Notes: generated from the sequence alone by a model not told the origin. Shown: positions 1 to 10,059, counted from the first letter of the stretch. The stretch is DNA of 64,000 nt from Halomonas sp. YLGW01 (GCF_014840935.1 NZ_CP062005.1:1674001-1738000), one strand, 5' to 3'. Translations and numbers: made by a program.

Positions 1-818
1 GTGCTGGTCGGGGCCACCACCATCACCCTGACGCCGAAATGTCGTGCCTGTACCGCCAGGGCAAGGGTGCCGATCTTGTTGGCGACATCACCATTGGCGG
101 TGATGCGATCGGCGCCGACGATCAGCCAGCCGATCTCGCCACGAGCCATCAACTGGGAAGCCGCGGAGTCCACGGCCAGGGTCACGGGAATCTGCTCCTG
201 TGCCAGCTCCCAGGCGGTCAGGCGAGCACCCTGCAGCCAGGGACGCGTCTCGTTGGCATGCACCCGGCTGATCAAGCCCCGGTCCCAGGCCGTGCGAATG
301 ACCCCGAGCGCCGTGCCATGGCCCCCGGTCGCCAGCGCCCCGGTATTGCAGTGGGTCATCACCGCCCCGGGGGCTTCGCGGGCCAGCAGGTCGGCGCCAT
401 GCTCGCCCATGGCCAGGCAGTCGGCGAGATCCTGACGCTGGATGTCCCGAGCGGCCTCCAGCAGTGCTTCGACCGGTGCCGCCGCGGCATGGCGGTGTGT
501 CTCGACGATGGCCTTCATGCGCTTAAGGGCCCAGAACAGGTTGATGGCCGTGGGCCGCGATGCCGCCAGCCGCTGGATGGCCGCGGCCATTGCCTCGGGC
601 CAGTTCGGTCCCGTGGCCTGTTGCGCCGCCAGCACTACACCGTAGGCGGCGGTGATGCCGATCGCCGGAGCGCCGCGCACGACCATGGCGGTAATCGCCT
701 CGGCGGCCGCGTCGGCGCTGTCGATCCTCAGCGTCTCCTGACGACTCGGCAGCCAGCGTTGGTCCAATAGCTCGAGAGTATCATCATCGCACCAGCGAAT
801 CGGGGTCAGGGGGGCCAT
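1..818 (-). CDS. mtnA: S-methyl-5-thioribose-1-phosphate isomerase (3' end outside window)
   Basis: The enzyme isomerises methylthioribose-1-phosphate to methylthioribulose-1-phosphate in cytosolic methionine salvage. Reading the minus strand from the ATG at 818 gives 272 codons before the window edge, against about 350 for the family, so the C-terminus is missing. RGAPAIG lies at residues 49-55. The catalytic cysteine is in THCNTG (Cys157) and the catalytic aspartate in GADRI (Asp237); both agree in position with the Cys/Asp pair known for bacterial MtnA. A GGAG-containing ribosome site precedes the start. The gene is divergent from the deaminase at 893, which supplies the same pathway; the neighbouring order matches the Pseudomonas mtnA-deaminase-ubiG region. 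Confident. Confidence 0.93.
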   Translation of the reverse strand, partial: MAPLTPIRWCDDDTLELLDQRWLPSRQETLRIDSADAAAEAITAMVVRGAPAIGITAAYGVVLAAQQATGPNWPEAMAAAIQRLAASRPTAINLFWALKRMKAIVETHRHAAAAPVEALLEAARDIQRQDLADCLAMGEHGADLLAREAPGAVMTHCNTGALATGGHGTALGVIRTAWDRGLISRVHANETRPWLQGARLTAWELAQEQIPVTLAVDSAASQLMARGEIGWLIVGADRITANGDVANKIGTLALAVQARHFGVRVMVVAPTS

Positions 819-892
819 CGGGGTCTCTCCGGGGCAGGCAAGCATCAGTGTGAGCGGGTAGAATGGGGCCATCATACCGAAGGAGTGATGCG

Positions 893-2224
893 ATGCCATT
901 TCAAGCACCGCGTGACGTCGAGCTCGTGATCGAGGCGCGCTGGATCCTGCCGATGAGTGATGGCCTGCCGACCCTCGAGCATCACGCCATCGCCATCGAT
1001 GCCGGCCGCCTGCTGGGCCCCTGGCCGATCGACGAGGCGTCGAACCATGTTCGCGCGTCGCGCACCCTGCGTCTGCCGCATCATGCCCTGCTCCCAGGGC
1101 TGATCAATGCCCACAACCATGCCGGCATGAGTCTGATGCGCGGCTTTGCCGACGACCTGCCGCTGATGACCTGGCTCAACGAGCACATCTGGCCGGCGGA
1201 AGCCGCGCATGTGAATCCGGACTTCGTGGCCGCCGGCACGCGGCTGGCCTGTGCCGAGATGATCGCCTCCGGCACCACTACCTTTGCCGACATGTACCTG
1301 GCACCAGAAGCGGTGGTCCCCGTGGTCGAGGAGGCCGGCATGCGCGCCCAGCTCTGCACACCGCTGATCGACTTCCCGACCCCCTGGTCCCGGGACTTCG
1401 AGAGCGGCGTTCGCCAGACCGAGGCGCTCAAGGCGCGGCTGGGAGATCATGCGCTGATCTCGCTGGCCTTCGGTCCCCATGCGCCCTATACGGTGGGCGA
1501 TTCCAGCCTCGCCCGGCTGCGGGAGGCCCACGAGCAGCTTGGCCTGCCGATCCAGATGCACGTCCATGAAACCCGCGACGAGGTCGAGCAGGGGCTCGCC
1601 AATGACGGCAAGCGTCCGCTGCGCCGGCTGTCCGACGCGGGCCTGCTCGGCCCGCATTTTCAGGCGGTCCACATGACCCAGGTCGATGACGAGGACCTGG
1701 CGCTGCTGAGGGAGAGCAACACCGCCGTCGTTCACTGCCCGCAGTCGAACCTAAAGCTCGCCAGCGGCTTCTGCCCGGTGGCGAGGCTTCAGGCCGCCGG
1801 CATCAACGTGGCACTCGGCACCGACGGTGCGGCGAGCAACAACGACCTGGACATGTTCGATGAAATGAAGACCGCGGCTCTGCTGGCCAAGGGCGTCAGC
1901 GGTGATGCCGCCGCCCTGCCGGCCATGGCGGCACTGGCCATGGCGACCCGCGACGGCGCCCGTGCACTGGGCATGCAAGAACGGCGAGGACAGCTCGCGG
2001 AAGGCTTCGATGCCGACCTGATCGCCGTCGACCTCGAGGCCCTGACCAGTGTGCCGGTGCACCATCCGGCATCGGCGGTCGTCTATGCCGTCCAGAGCCG
2101 CCAGGTCAGCCACGCCTGGGTCGCCGGCAAGGCTCGCCTGACCGATGGTGAATTGGTCGGGCTCGACCGCGACGCCTTGATCCACGAGGCGCGCCACTAT
2201 GAGAAGACCATGCGTGACGCCTAG
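893..2224 (+). CDS. mtaD: 5'-methylthioadenosine / S-adenosylhomocysteine deaminase (TRZ/ATZ amidohydrolase)
   Basis: This metal-dependent amidohydrolase probably deaminates methylthioadenosine to methylthioinosine. Metal ligands are visible as HNH (His74, His76), the HVH pair (His223, His225) and Asp311 in GTDGAASNN, followed by a DMFDEMK segment typical of the ATZ/TRZ group. I start at the ATG at 893, seven bases after AAGGAG; an upstream in-frame start at 863 has no comparable site. The 443-residue product has the usual length. In Pseudomonas the gene in this position (between mtnA and ubiG) has been shown to be an MTA deaminase, and synteny is the main reason for preferring that substrate over guanine, SAH or chlorinated triazines. 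The exact substrate remains an inference. Confidence 0.85.
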   Translation: MPFQAPRDVELVIEARWILPMSDGLPTLEHHAIAIDAGRLLGPWPIDEASNHVRASRTLRLPHHALLPGLINAHNHAGMSLMRGFADDLPLMTWLNEHIWPAEAAHVNPDFVAAGTRLACAEMIASGTTTFADMYLAPEAVVPVVEEAGMRAQLCTPLIDFPTPWSRDFESGVRQTEALKARLGDHALISLAFGPHAPYTVGDSSLARLREAHEQLGLPIQMHVHETRDEVEQGLANDGKRPLRRLSDAGLLGPHFQAVHMTQVDDEDLALLRESNTAVVHCPQSNLKLASGFCPVARLQAAGINVALGTDGAASNNDLDMFDEMKTAALLAKGVSGDAAALPAMAALAMATRDGARALGMQERRGQLAEGFDADLIAVDLEALTSVPVHHPASAVVYAVQSRQVSHAWVAGKARLTDGELVGLDRDALIHEARHYEKTMRDA

Positions 2225-2274
2225 CACGCCAGGGGCCGCTCTGGTTTTCGTCGACCCGGCCTCACGACTTCCTC

Positions 2275-2294
2275 GATCACGCTCGAGCGTGATC
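2275..2294. promoter_or_regulatory. 20-bp perfect palindrome upstream of ubiG
   Basis: The half-site GATCACGCTC is followed at once by its exact reverse complement. It lies in the 100-bp gap between the deaminase stop and the ubiG start, 30 bases before the ATG. No T-tract follows, so a terminator is unlikely; a dimeric repressor site or an mRNA hairpin near the ribosome site are both possible. No regulator was identified. Confidence 0.5.
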
Positions 2295-2324
2295 CGCGAA
2301 CCATTCTTCCAGGAGAATCATGAC

Positions 2325-3089
2325 ATGAGCAGCGAACCCCAGGCATCGATACAGGATGATGACGTCCGTCCAGGCAAGGGTTACCGCGATAACGTCGATG
2401 CCGCCGAAGTGGCCAAGTTCGAGGCATTGGCCAGTCGCTGGTGGGACAAGGAAAGCGAGTTCAAGCCGCTGCATGAGATCAACCCCTTGCGTCTGGACTT
2501 CATCGACGCGCGGGCCGGCCTTGCGGGCAAGCATGTCATCGATGTCGGTTGTGGCGGCGGCATCCTCGCCGAGGCCATGGCCCATCGTGGCGCCCACGTG
2601 ACCGGCATCGACATGGGCGAGGCGCCGCTGGCGGTGGCCCGCCTGCATCGAGAGGAAAGCGGCGTCGAGGTGGACTATCGCCAGGCCAGCGCCGAGGAGA
2701 TGGCCGCGGAGCAGCCCGGTGCCTACGACGTCGTGACCTGCCTGGAGATGCTCGAGCACGTCCCCGACCCCGCCGCCGTGGTCCGTGCCTGCGCGACCCT
2801 GGTCAAGCCGGGAGGTCAGGTGTTCTTCTCGACCATCAATCGCAATCCCAAGGCCTATGCCTTTGCGATCCTCGGCGCCGAATATGTGCTGCGCCTGCTG
2901 CCTCGCGGCACCCACGACTACAAGAAGTTCATCCGACCCGCGGAACTGGCCAGCTGGGCACGCGCGGCTGACCTGAACCTTGGCGAACAGACCGGCCTGA
3001 CCTATAACCCCCTGACCCGGCGCTATCGCCTGAACGCCGAGGATGTCTCGGTGAATTACATGGTCCAGACCCGGCGGGACAGCGAATGA
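2325..3089 (+). CDS. ubiG: Ubiquinone biosynthesis O-methyltransferase UbiG
   Basis: UbiG carries out both O-methylations of the ubiquinone ring with S-adenosylmethionine. The class I SAM-binding motif [16 protein letters not shown] begins at residue 71, and [11 protein letters not shown] and the family-specific [10 protein letters not shown] follow. The N-terminal [10 protein letters not shown] segment is characteristic of UbiG. I start at the ATG at 2325, eight bases after AGGAGA; a longer open frame begins at 2199 but overlaps the deaminase and has no ribosome site. The protein is 254 residues. Its stop overlaps the mupP start (ATGA), so the two are translationally coupled. Confidence 0.96.
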   Translation: MSSEPQASIQDDDVRPGKGYRDNVDAAEVAKFEALASRWWDKESEFKPLHEINPLRLDFIDARAGLAGKHVIDVGCGGGILAEAMAHRGAHVTGIDMGEAPLAVARLHREESGVEVDYRQASAEEMAAEQPGAYDVVTCLEMLEHVPDPAAVVRACATLVKPGGQVFFSTINRNPKAYAFAILGAEYVLRLLPRGTHDYKKFIRPAELASWARAADLNLGEQTGLTYNPLTRRYRLNAEDVSVNYMVQTRRDSE

Positions 3090-3754
3090 GCGTCGACACG
3101 ACTCCTCTTCCTCGGGCTCTGCTCTTCGATCTGGATGGCACCCTGGTGGATACCGCGCCGGATCTGGCGCGTGCCACCAATGCCCTGCGAGCTCACCACG
3201 GCCTGGCCGCCCTGCCCTATGAGACCATCCGTGCCCAGGTCTCCAATGGCGGCAGCGCACTGGTCACCCTGGCCCTGGGGCTCGAGCGTGACCATGCCCG
3301 GCATGATCCGGCGCGGCGCTTCCTGCTCGATTCATACGGTCAGGACGTCGCGGCCGAGAGTCGACTGTTCGAGGGGCTGGCGCCGCTCATCGAGGCCTGG
3401 GCCATCGCCCCTCGCGCCTGGGGAATCGTCACCAACAAACCACGTGCCTATGCCGAGCCTCTAATCGAGGCCCTGGGCCTGGCACCCGGAGCCTTCCTCT
3501 GTGCCGATGACCTGCCGGTCAAGAAACCCGATCCGGCCCCGCTCTGGGAAGCGGTACGCCGTATTGGCGTCGCCGCCGAGGAATGCTGGTATATCGGCGA
3601 CCACCGCCGGGATATCGAGGCCGCTCGTGCCGCCGGCATGACGGCAGTGGCGGTCGGGTATGGCTATCTGGACGGGACCGAAGATGTACGCGCCTGGGAC
3701 GCGGACCATGTCTTTGATACGCCGGGCGCGCTCGCGATGGCACTGGGGCATTGA
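3086..3754 (+). CDS. mupP: HAD phosphatase, probable N-acetylmuramic acid 6-phosphate phosphatase MupP
   Basis: A 222-residue HAD hydrolase with the nucleophile motif DLDGT (Asp15, Asp17), motif II VTNKP, a KKPDP lysine and motif IV GDHRRD. Such proteins are often labelled phosphoglycolate phosphatase (Gph). The gene immediately downstream of ubiG in Pseudomonas is MupP, which removes phosphate from MurNAc-6-P in the cell-wall recycling route that bypasses de novo UDP-MurNAc synthesis. Identical context makes MupP the better call here, but sequence alone does not separate it from Gph. It overlaps ubiG by four bases and converges on yciK. Confidence 0.8.
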   Translation: MSVDTTPLPRALLFDLDGTLVDTAPDLARATNALRAHHGLAALPYETIRAQVSNGGSALVTLALGLERDHARHDPARRFLLDSYGQDVAAESRLFEGLAPLIEAWAIAPRAWGIVTNKPRAYAEPLIEALGLAPGAFLCADDLPVKKPDPAPLWEAVRRIGVAAEECWYIGDHRRDIEAARAAGMTAVAVGYGYLDGTEDVRAWDADHVFDTPGALAMALGH

Positions 3755-3812
3755 TCGCCATTCAACACCGCACCTGATCGGCACGATCTCCCGATAGCTA
3801 AGTTTAGCGGGC

Positions 3813-3861
3813 GCCTACGACGACGGGCCTGGCTCATGGAGCCAGGCCCGTCGTCGTAGGC
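3813..3861. terminator. 23-bp perfect hairpin between convergent mupP and yciK
   Basis: Arms at 3813-3835 and 3839-3861 are exact reverse complements with a three-base ATG loop. The element sits in the middle of the 154-bp gap between two convergent genes, as a bidirectional transcription stop would. Neither side carries a clear T-tract, so it may be Rho-assisted, a barrier to antisense read-through or a dispersed palindrome unit. Confidence 0.55.
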
Positions 3862-3908
3862 AGATACCGAGGCGCGCGCCCGGCGCCAGGTACTAGAGCT
3901 CGCCTCCC

Positions 3909-4670
3909 CTAGAGCTTGGGTGGCTGGGCGTCGAAGCGCTCGCCACTGTGGCCCTGGCTATCGGGCCCCATCAGCCAGAGGTAGGTCGGCATGATCTCGT
4001 CGGGGGTTCGCAATCGCTGAGGATCCTCGGCAGGATAGGCCGTCTTGCGCATCTGGGTACGAGTGGCGCCCGGGTTCAGGGTATTGATGCGAATGCTGGA
4101 GACATTCTCCATCTCATCGGCCAGGATCTCGCTGAAGTTCTCGGTCGCGGCCTTGGAAACCGCATAGGCGCCCCAGAAGGCCCGCCCCTTGCGCCCCACA
4201 CTCGATGAGGTAAGGATTACCGAAGCATCGTCGGATGCCTTGAGCAACGGCAGCAATGCCTGCGTCATCCAGATCGGACCATTGATGTTGACCTGCATCA
4301 CCTGCTCCCACAGCTCCGGATTGTACTGCTCGAAAGGCGTGAGCCGCCCGAGCAGGCTGGCATTGTGAAGGATGCCATCGAGCCGGCCGAACTCCTTGTC
4401 CAGGGTCTCGGCCATGTCGTGGTAATCCTTGAGCGTGGCTCCCTCGATGTTCATCGGGAAGATGGCCGGCTGAGGGCCACCTGCTGCCTCGATGGCATCG
4501 TAAACGGCCTCCAGCTTGGCGGTCGTGCGTCCCAGCAGGATCACGGTAGCGCCGTGCCGAGCGTAGCTCAGCGCCGCCGCACGGCCGATGCCATCGCCGG
4601 CCCCGGTGACCAGGATCACCCGCTCCGCCAGAAGGTCGGCACGGGCCTGATAATCGATCATGCAGCTCAT
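3909..4670 (-). CDS. yciK: YciK family short-chain oxidoreductase
   Basis: A classical short-chain dehydrogenase of 253 residues. It has the Rossmann motif TGAGDGIG near residue 22, NAS around residue 103, a serine pair in TSSSVGRKG and the catalytic YAVSK. The segment HNASLLGRLTPFEQYNPELW and the C-terminal PDSQGHSG are typical of the YciK branch; its physiological substrate is not established. AAGGAG lies five bases before the ATG at 4670. It follows cpoB by 26 bases on the same strand, although in Pseudomonas the yciK-like gene runs with ubiG and mupP; here it is inverted relative to them. Confidence 0.9.
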   Translation of the reverse strand: MSCMIDYQARADLLAERVILVTGAGDGIGRAAALSYARHGATVILLGRTTAKLEAVYDAIEAAGGPQPAIFPMNIEGATLKDYHDMAETLDKEFGRLDGILHNASLLGRLTPFEQYNPELWEQVMQVNINGPIWMTQALLPLLKASDDASVILTSSSVGRKGRAFWGAYAVSKAATENFSEILADEMENVSSIRINTLNPGATRTQMRKTAYPAEDPQRLRTPDEIMPTYLWLMGPDSQGHSGERFDAQPPKL

Positions 4671-4696
4671 CGGTGCTCCTTGGATGCCCGCCTGCG

Positions 4697-5470
4697 TCAG
4701 CTGTCGGAACGGTTGAGGAAGTCGTTGGCCAGCCCCGCCGCACTGCTCTCGGGGAATCTCTCACGGACCTGCTCGAGCAGTGCCCGGCTCTCTTCGGGTT
4801 TGCCCTGACGCGCCCGCAGCAGCCCCAGCTTGTAGAGGGCATCCGGCACCTTGCTGCTCTGTGGGAAGTCCTGAATCACCCGATCGAAGGCCGCCGACGC
4901 CGGTTCGAGCTCGGTCTGGGCGGAATACAACTCGCCCAGCCAGTAATGGCCATTGGCGGTCAGGCCGCTGTTCGGGTAGTCCGCAACGAAGGTCTCGAAG
5001 GCACTGATGGCCGCCGGGAAGTCACGCGCCTGCACCTTGGCGAAGGCCGCCTGGTAGGACGCGCGGGCCTCGTCGCTGGTGCCAGGTTCCGTACCGCCGT
5101 TGGCGGCGGTGTTGCCCGACGGTCCTTCGCCCGTGGCCTCGTCCGCCGCCGCGACACCGGCTCCCGCTTCCAGCCGCTTCTCGAGATCCAGGTAGCGCTC
5201 CTGAGCGAGCTGGCGCTGCTGGTCCAGCTGGTAGCGAAGCTCTTCGATCTGTCCTCGAAGCCGCTTGATTTCATTCTGGTTGTCCTGGACCTGATTGAAC
5301 AGCACCAGGCTGCCACTGGACTCCTCGCGCACTTCGGCACGCTGGTAGAAGTTGCCGGAGCCTTGCGAGAGGTCCTCTACCACCGGCGCGGCGCTCGTCA
5401 GCGGCGGCAGCGCCAGGCAGAGCCCGGCGCCCAGGGTCGTCAATGTGATTCTCGACAGACCGTCTTTCAT
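4697..5470 (-). CDS. cpoB: Cell division coordinator CpoB (YbgF), Tol-Pal system
   Basis: CpoB is a periplasmic protein that links Tol-Pal outer-membrane constriction to PBP1B septal peptidoglycan synthesis. The 257-residue protein has a signal peptide ending near TSAAP (about residue 28). A coiled coil with many Gln/Leu/Glu, the trimerisation region, lies at about 60-100, followed by a low-complexity Gly/Thr/Glu linker. From about residue 133 three tetratricopeptide-like repeats start (YQAAFAKVQARDF, GHYWLGELYSAQ, ALYKLGLLRARQG). It is the last Tol-Pal gene, 36 bases after pal. Confidence 0.95.
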   Translation of the reverse strand: MKDGLSRITLTTLGAGLCLALPPLTSAAPVVEDLSQGSGNFYQRAEVREESSGSLVLFNQVQDNQNEIKRLRGQIEELRYQLDQQRQLAQERYLDLEKRLEAGAGVAAADEATGEGPSGNTAANGGTEPGTSDEARASYQAAFAKVQARDFPAAISAFETFVADYPNSGLTANGHYWLGELYSAQTELEPASAAFDRVIQDFPQSSKVPDALYKLGLLRARQGKPEESRALLEQVRERFPESSAAGLANDFLNRSDS

Positions 5471-5506
5471 GTATCACTCCATCGGCTGCGGATCATCCGC
5501 ACGGGC

Positions 5507-6040
5507 TCAGTAGTCGAAGACCACGCGGCGGTTCTGGGCATAGCTGTCTTCGCTGCTGCCGCGCACGGCCGGACGCTCTTCGCCGTAGCTGACCACCTCG
5601 AGCTGCGAGGGTGACACGCCCTGCACCGTCAGGAAACGTTCGACGGAATTGGCCCGGCGCTCGCCAAGTGCCAGGTTGTATTCACGGGTGCCGCGCTCGT
5701 CCGTGTGTCCCTGCAGCACCACGGACGCGCTGGGATTGGCTCGCAGGTACTGGGCATGTGCGGCCATGACCGGCTCGAACTCATTGCGAATGGTATCGCG
5801 ATCATAGTCGAAATAGATGGTGCGGACCTGCGGAATGCCGGCCTGCTCGCCGTCGCGCATGCCCATGCTACTGGAGCCGACCTGGCTCGAGCTCATGCCC
5901 TGAGTCGAGCCGCCGCCGCTGGTAGCGGAATCGCCACCCGTCATGGCCCCGTCCTGGGTACCACCGGTGCTGGAACAGCCGGCCATCACGACCAGTGACA
6001 GGGCGGCAGCGAGGTGCTTGGCGTAGGGGGTAACTTGCAT
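5507..6040 (-). CDS. pal: Peptidoglycan-associated lipoprotein Pal
   Basis: Pal anchors the outer membrane to peptidoglycan and binds TolB. The 177-residue precursor has a lipobox VMAGC with the lipidated Cys22, a Ser/Thr/Gly-rich linker, and an OmpA-like domain with IYFDYDRDTI, GHTDERGTREYN and LGERRANSV, the residues that hold diaminopimelate. I start at the ATG at 6040, six bases after AAGGAG; an in-frame ATG eight codons upstream lacks a ribosome site and would push the signal peptide inward. It lies between tolB and cpoB. Confidence 0.97.
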   Translation of the reverse strand: MQVTPYAKHLAAALSLVVMAGCSSTGGTQDGAMTGGDSATSGGGSTQGMSSSQVGSSSMGMRDGEQAGIPQVRTIYFDYDRDTIRNEFEPVMAAHAQYLRANPSASVVLQGHTDERGTREYNLALGERRANSVERFLTVQGVSPSQLEVVSYGEERPAVRGSSEDSYAQNRRVVFDY

Positions 6041-6092
6041 GTTCGACTCCTTGAAAGATGCCAATCTCTGGCGGATATAAAGTGGATAGCGT

Positions 6093-7376
6093 TCAGTTCA
6101 GAAACGGTGACCAGGCGGGTTCACGCACATCACCCTGGGCCGACGGCAGCCGGAAGGAGGCCTTGCCATCCGCCGAGACTGCCGAGAGCACCCCATTACC
6201 GCCCTGCTGGGTGGCGAAGATGACCATGGTGCCATTGGGGGCCACACTGGGGGATTCGTCGGCGCGAGAGTCGGTGAGCGTCACCAGTCGACCGCGCTCC
6301 AGATCCTGCTTGGCGACCTGAAAGCCCTGACTACCGCGATGGATCATGAACAGGGTCTCGCCATCCGGGGCGAAGCGGCCACGGGAGTTGTAGTTGCCGG
6401 TGAAGGTCAGGCGCTTGGCGTCGCCACTGGCCAGGTCGTAGCGATACAGCTGCGGACCGCCGCTGCGGTCCGACGTGAAGACCAGGCTCTTGCCGTCCGG
6501 CGACCAGCTGGGCTCGGTGTCGATGGCATCGCTGCGGGTCAGGCGCTGGAAGCTGCGGGCGCCGATGTCCATCACGTAGATCTCCGGCTGGCCGTCCTTG
6601 GACAGGGACATGGCCAGCTTGCGCCCGTCCGGCGACCAGGCCGGAGCCCCGTTGATGCCCTTGAAGGAGCTGGCGCGAACCCGCTGGCTGGTCGCCAGGT
6701 TCTGGATGTAGATGGCCGGACGCCCGGTCTCGAACGACACATAGGCCAGCTTCTGGCCATCCGGCGACCAGGCCGGCGACAGGATGGGCTCGTCGGACGA
6801 CAGGATCTGCTGGCTGTTGTAGCCGTCGGCGTCGGCCACCTGCAGGCCATACTGCACATTGTCGCCCACCCCCTGGGAGGTGACGTAGGCGATCTGGGTG
6901 GAGAAGGCGCCGCGGATGCCCGTGATGGCCTCGAAGATCTCGTCGCTGATGCGATGCGCCGCGGCCCGGGCCTGATCGGGGCTCGAAAGGTTGATGACCT
7001 TGCCGAGCATGCGCTCCTGGCCGTAGACATCCATCAGTTCATACTGGATGCTGCCGTCCGCGGCGACCTTGCCTACCACCAGGTAATCGGCATCCACCGC
7101 TCGCCAGTCCCGGTAGTTGATCTCGCTGCTGCTGCTCGGAGTGGCGATCAGGTTGTCGCGGGCGAGAGGTTCGAACTGACCGCTGCGCTCCAGGTCATTG
7201 GCGATGATCCGGGCGATATCGGCGGGCAACTGTGCCCCCTGCTCGGCGAAAGGCACCACGGCAATGGGCATGGCCCGATCACTGCCCTGGGTGATCTCGA
7301 TGGTCAGGTCGGCGTGGGCGAGGCTTGCCATCATCAACAGCAGCATGCCGCACCATAGGCTCATAAAGCGTTTCAT
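6093..7376 (-). CDS. tolB: Tol-Pal translocation protein TolB
   Basis: TolB is the periplasmic beta-propeller that shuttles between Pal and TolA. The 427-residue precursor has a signal peptide ending at LAHA (residue 22). An N-terminal alpha/beta domain (about 25-150) follows, then a propeller with repeated WSPDG blades ([44 protein letters not shown]). The start codon shares one base with the tolA stop (TGATG), indicating coupled translation. Confidence 0.97.
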   Translation of the reverse strand: MKRFMSLWCGMLLLMMASLAHADLTIEITQGSDRAMPIAVVPFAEQGAQLPADIARIIANDLERSGQFEPLARDNLIATPSSSSEINYRDWRAVDADYLVVGKVAADGSIQYELMDVYGQERMLGKVINLSSPDQARAAAHRISDEIFEAITGIRGAFSTQIAYVTSQGVGDNVQYGLQVADADGYNSQQILSSDEPILSPAWSPDGQKLAYVSFETGRPAIYIQNLATSQRVRASSFKGINGAPAWSPDGRKLAMSLSKDGQPEIYVMDIGARSFQRLTRSDAIDTEPSWSPDGKSLVFTSDRSGGPQLYRYDLASGDAKRLTFTGNYNSRGRFAPDGETLFMIHRGSQGFQVAKQDLERGRLVTLTDSRADESPSVAPNGTMVIFATQQGGNGVLSAVSADGKASFRLPSAQGDVREPAWSPFLN

Positions 7377-8431
7377 CAGCGCACATCTCCCGGTCGGAAT
7401 CTCAGGTTAAAGTCTCGAAAGCGACGCTGGGCCGCCGGAGGCAAATCTTGCATTTCACGGAAGGGGGCGGCGCGCTCCACCGCCTGAAGCACCGAGCGGT
7501 CGAAGGTCGCGTCACCGCTGCTCTTCGCGAGCTGTGCCTTGACCAGTTCACCCGTGGGCAACAGCGTCAGGCGCACCAGCGCCTCGACACCTGAGCTCAG
7601 GTTAGACGGAACGATCCAGGCCTGCTCGACGGCGCTGCGCACCAGGTTCTGGAAGCTGTTGCTGGCCTGATCCGCCTGGCGCGCATTGGCGATCGCCTTC
7701 TCTTCTCCGGCGATGGCGCTATCGAGGCTGCTGCTGGCCGCTTCTGCGGCGCGCTTGGCGGCCTCTTCCTGGCGCTTGCGCTCGGCCTCCGCTTCCGCCT
7801 GACGACGGGCCTCTTCCTGGCGCTTGCGCTCGGCTTCCGCTTCCGCCTGGCGACGGGCCTCTTCCTGACGCTTGCGCTCGGCCTCCGCTTCCGCCTGACG
7901 ACGGGCCTCTTCCTGGCGCTTGCGCTCGGCTTCCGCTTCCGCCTGACGACGGGCCTCTTCCTGGCGCTTGCGTTCTGCCTCGGCCTGTTGCCGCGCCTGC
8001 TCTTCCTGCTGTCGCTGCGCCTCAGCCGCGGCGGCTTCCTCGGCACGACGCTTGGCGTCGGCTTCGGCTTCGCGACGCGCCTGCTCGGCCGCCTCGCGCG
8101 CCGCTTTCTGTTCGGCGGCTTCCTGAGCCTGGCGTTCGGCTTCTGCCTCTTGTGCCGCTTGCTGTCGCTGCTGTTCCTCGGCCGCGGACTTGGCGGCCGC
8201 CTCTTCCTCTGCCTGACGCTCGGCGGCACGTGCTCTCGCAGCCTCGGCACGCTGCGCCTGATCGGTCGCGGTCTCGGTGCTCACCAGGGTGGCCTTGACC
8301 ACCGACGCAGAGCTGGCCTCGTCTTCAGAGGCCGGAAATTCCAGCACATTGATCACGACGACCCCGACATGCAGGGCAAGCGCCAGGGCCACCGGCAGGC
8401 CGTAGCCCACGCGGGAGTCATGTCTGGCCAT
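7376..8431 (-). CDS. tolA: Energy-transducing protein TolA
   Basis: TolA spans the inner membrane and reaches across the periplasm to transmit proton-motive force from TolQR to TolB-Pal. Of 351 residues, one membrane segment lies at about 11-30 ([19 protein letters not shown]). A long Ala/Glu/Arg/Gln alpha-helical domain II occupies about 60-245, and the globular C-terminal domain, with [17 protein letters not shown] and [12 protein letters not shown], occupies about 265-351. Domain II contains a near-perfect 16-residue repeat encoded by a 48-bp tandem repeat. AAGGAG before the start overlaps the end of tolR. Confidence 0.96.
   Translation of the reverse strand: MARHDSRVGYGLPVALALALHVGVVVINVLEFPASEDEASSASVVKATLVSTETATDQAQRAEAARARAAERQAEEEAAAKSAAEEQQRQQAAQEAEAERQAQEAAEQKAAREAAEQARREAEADAKRRAEEAAAAEAQRQQEEQARQQAEAERKRQEEARRQAEAEAERKRQEEARRQAEAEAERKRQEEARRQAEAEAERKRQEEARRQAEAEAERKRQEEAAKRAAEAASSSLDSAIAGEEKAIANARQADQASNSFQNLVRSAVEQAWIVPSNLSSGVEALVRLTLLPTGELVKAQLAKSSGDATFDRSVLQAVERAAPFREMQDLPPAAQRRFRDFNLRFRPGDVR
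7761..7980. repeat. 48-bp tandem repeat inside tolA
   Basis: Four 48-bp units run from 7761 to 7952, followed by a partial, more diverged fifth. Copies differ at only a few positions. Each unit encodes 16 residues, [16 protein letters not shown] in register, so gain or loss of a unit keeps the frame and changes the length of the periplasmic TolA stalk by about 2.4 nm if helical. Confidence 0.92.
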
Positions 8432-8440
8432 GCGTGCTCC

Positions 8441-8884
<444 letters not shown>

Positions 8885-8896
8885 GGCAATGCTCCC

Positions 8897-9586
8897 TCAG
8901 GCCGCGTCCTGATCACCGCGACCCTGGAGGTTGCGATGCAGGATGGAATGGAACTCTTCGGCAAAGTCTTCGTACTTGCCGAGCAGCTTGCTGGACGAGG
9001 CAGACAGGCGGTTGTAGAAGATGACCGCCGGAATGGCGGCGAAGAGCCCCATGGCCGTTGCGATCAAGGCCTCGGCGATCCAGGGCGCCACCGTGGCAAG
9101 CGTAGCCTGCTGCGCCATCGACAGGCTCTGGAAGGAGCCCATGATGCCCCACACCGTGCCAAACAGGCCGATGTACGGGCTGGCGGATGCGACCGTGGCC
9201 AGAAAGATCAGGTGCAGGTTCAGGCGCTCTTCTTCCCGCGACCAGGCCACTCGCATCGAGCGCTGCACGCCCTCGAGGATGGCCTGGGGGTTGCGGGTCT
9301 TGGGCAGGAGACGATTGAACTCGCGAAAGCCGGAGCGGAACACATGCTCGGCCCCCTGGGTGTCCTGCTCGGCCGGGGTCTCGCGGTAGAGTTCGTTGAG
9401 GTCGATACCGGACCAGAAGCGCTCTTCGAAGGCCCGATGAGCGCGTTTGGCACGGCGCAGTACGAAGCTGCGCTGGAAGATCACCACCCAGGACAGCACC
9501 GAGGCAAGGATCAGCAGCAGCATCACGAACTGCACCACGCCGCTGGCGTTCAGGATCAGGTGGGGAATGGACATGGAGTCGTTCAC
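8897..9586 (-). CDS. tolQ: Tol-Pal motor subunit TolQ
   Basis: TolQ is the MotA/TolQ/ExbB-type inner-membrane stator subunit. A first membrane helix lies near residues 15-40 ([17 protein letters not shown]), then a cytoplasmic loop, then two helices including [18 protein letters not shown] and [19 protein letters not shown], the most conserved parts of the family. I favour the GTG at 9586 because GAGGA lies five bases upstream; the ATG at 9598 is in frame but has no ribosome site, and the next ATG is at 9574. With GTG the product is 229 residues, close to the usual length. Confidence 0.95.
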   Translation of the reverse strand: MNDSMSIPHLILNASGVVQFVMLLLILASVLSWVVIFQRSFVLRRAKRAHRAFEERFWSGIDLNELYRETPAEQDTQGAEHVFRSGFREFNRLLPKTRNPQAILEGVQRSMRVAWSREEERLNLHLIFLATVASASPYIGLFGTVWGIMGSFQSLSMAQQATLATVAPWIAEALIATAMGLFAAIPAVIFYNRLSASSSKLLGKYEDFAEEFHSILHRNLQGRGDQDAA

Positions 9587-9663
9587 GGAAGTCCTCATTT
9601 ATCGAACGGGTTCGTCACACGAATGCCTCGGGTCGAGTCGCCGCGGGCTGACGGATGATGCCT

Positions 9664-10059
9664 TCAGGCCGACAGGGCCTCGCCCAGGCGCGCGGGCCAA
9701 CGCCTTGGCCTGAGCGTGTTTGCATCCAGACAGGCGATGTCGACCGTGGCATGGCAAAGGGGTTCCCCACGGTGCCGGACGACCTGGTGAAAACTCAGGC
9801 GACAGGCACTGTATTTCTCGATCTCGGCACTGACACTAAGCTCGTCGTCGAGTCGGGCGGGCTTGGCATAGCGGCACTCCAGGCGGTGTACCACCAGCTG
9901 GATGCCGTCGTCGAGCAAGGCACGCTGGGTGATCCCCAGACGCTTGAGCCACTCGCTGCGGGCCCGCTCCATGTATTTGAGATAGTTGACATAGTAGACG
10001 ATACCGCCGGCATCGGTATCCTCGATGTAGACGGTGACCGGGTGCTGGAAACCGCTCAT
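9664..10059 (-). CDS. ybgC: Acyl-CoA thioesterase YbgC, Tol-Pal associated
   Basis: A 131-residue hotdog-fold thioesterase. The active-site signature [24 protein letters not shown] is complete, with the catalytic aspartate at position 16. YbgC hydrolyses acyl-CoA thioesters and interacts with phospholipid synthesis enzymes in E. coli; its role in Tol-Pal is unclear, but it is nearly always the first gene of that operon. Its start overlaps the ruvB stop by four bases (ATGA), joining the recombination and envelope genes in one transcript. Confidence 0.95.
   Translation of the reverse strand: MSGFQHPVTVYIEDTDAGGIVYYVNYLKYMERARSEWLKRLGITQRALLDDGIQLVVHRLECRYAKPARLDDELSVSAEIEKYSACRLSFHQVVRHRGEPLCHATVDIACLDANTLRPRRWPARLGEALSA

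Noticed and set aside
3086-3754. Phosphoglycolate phosphatase Gph as first choice
   Set aside because: Not excluded by sequence, but the position directly after ubiG is that of mupP in Pseudomonas.
7761-7980. CRISPR-like repeat array
   Set aside because: Units are contiguous without spacers and in frame with tolA.
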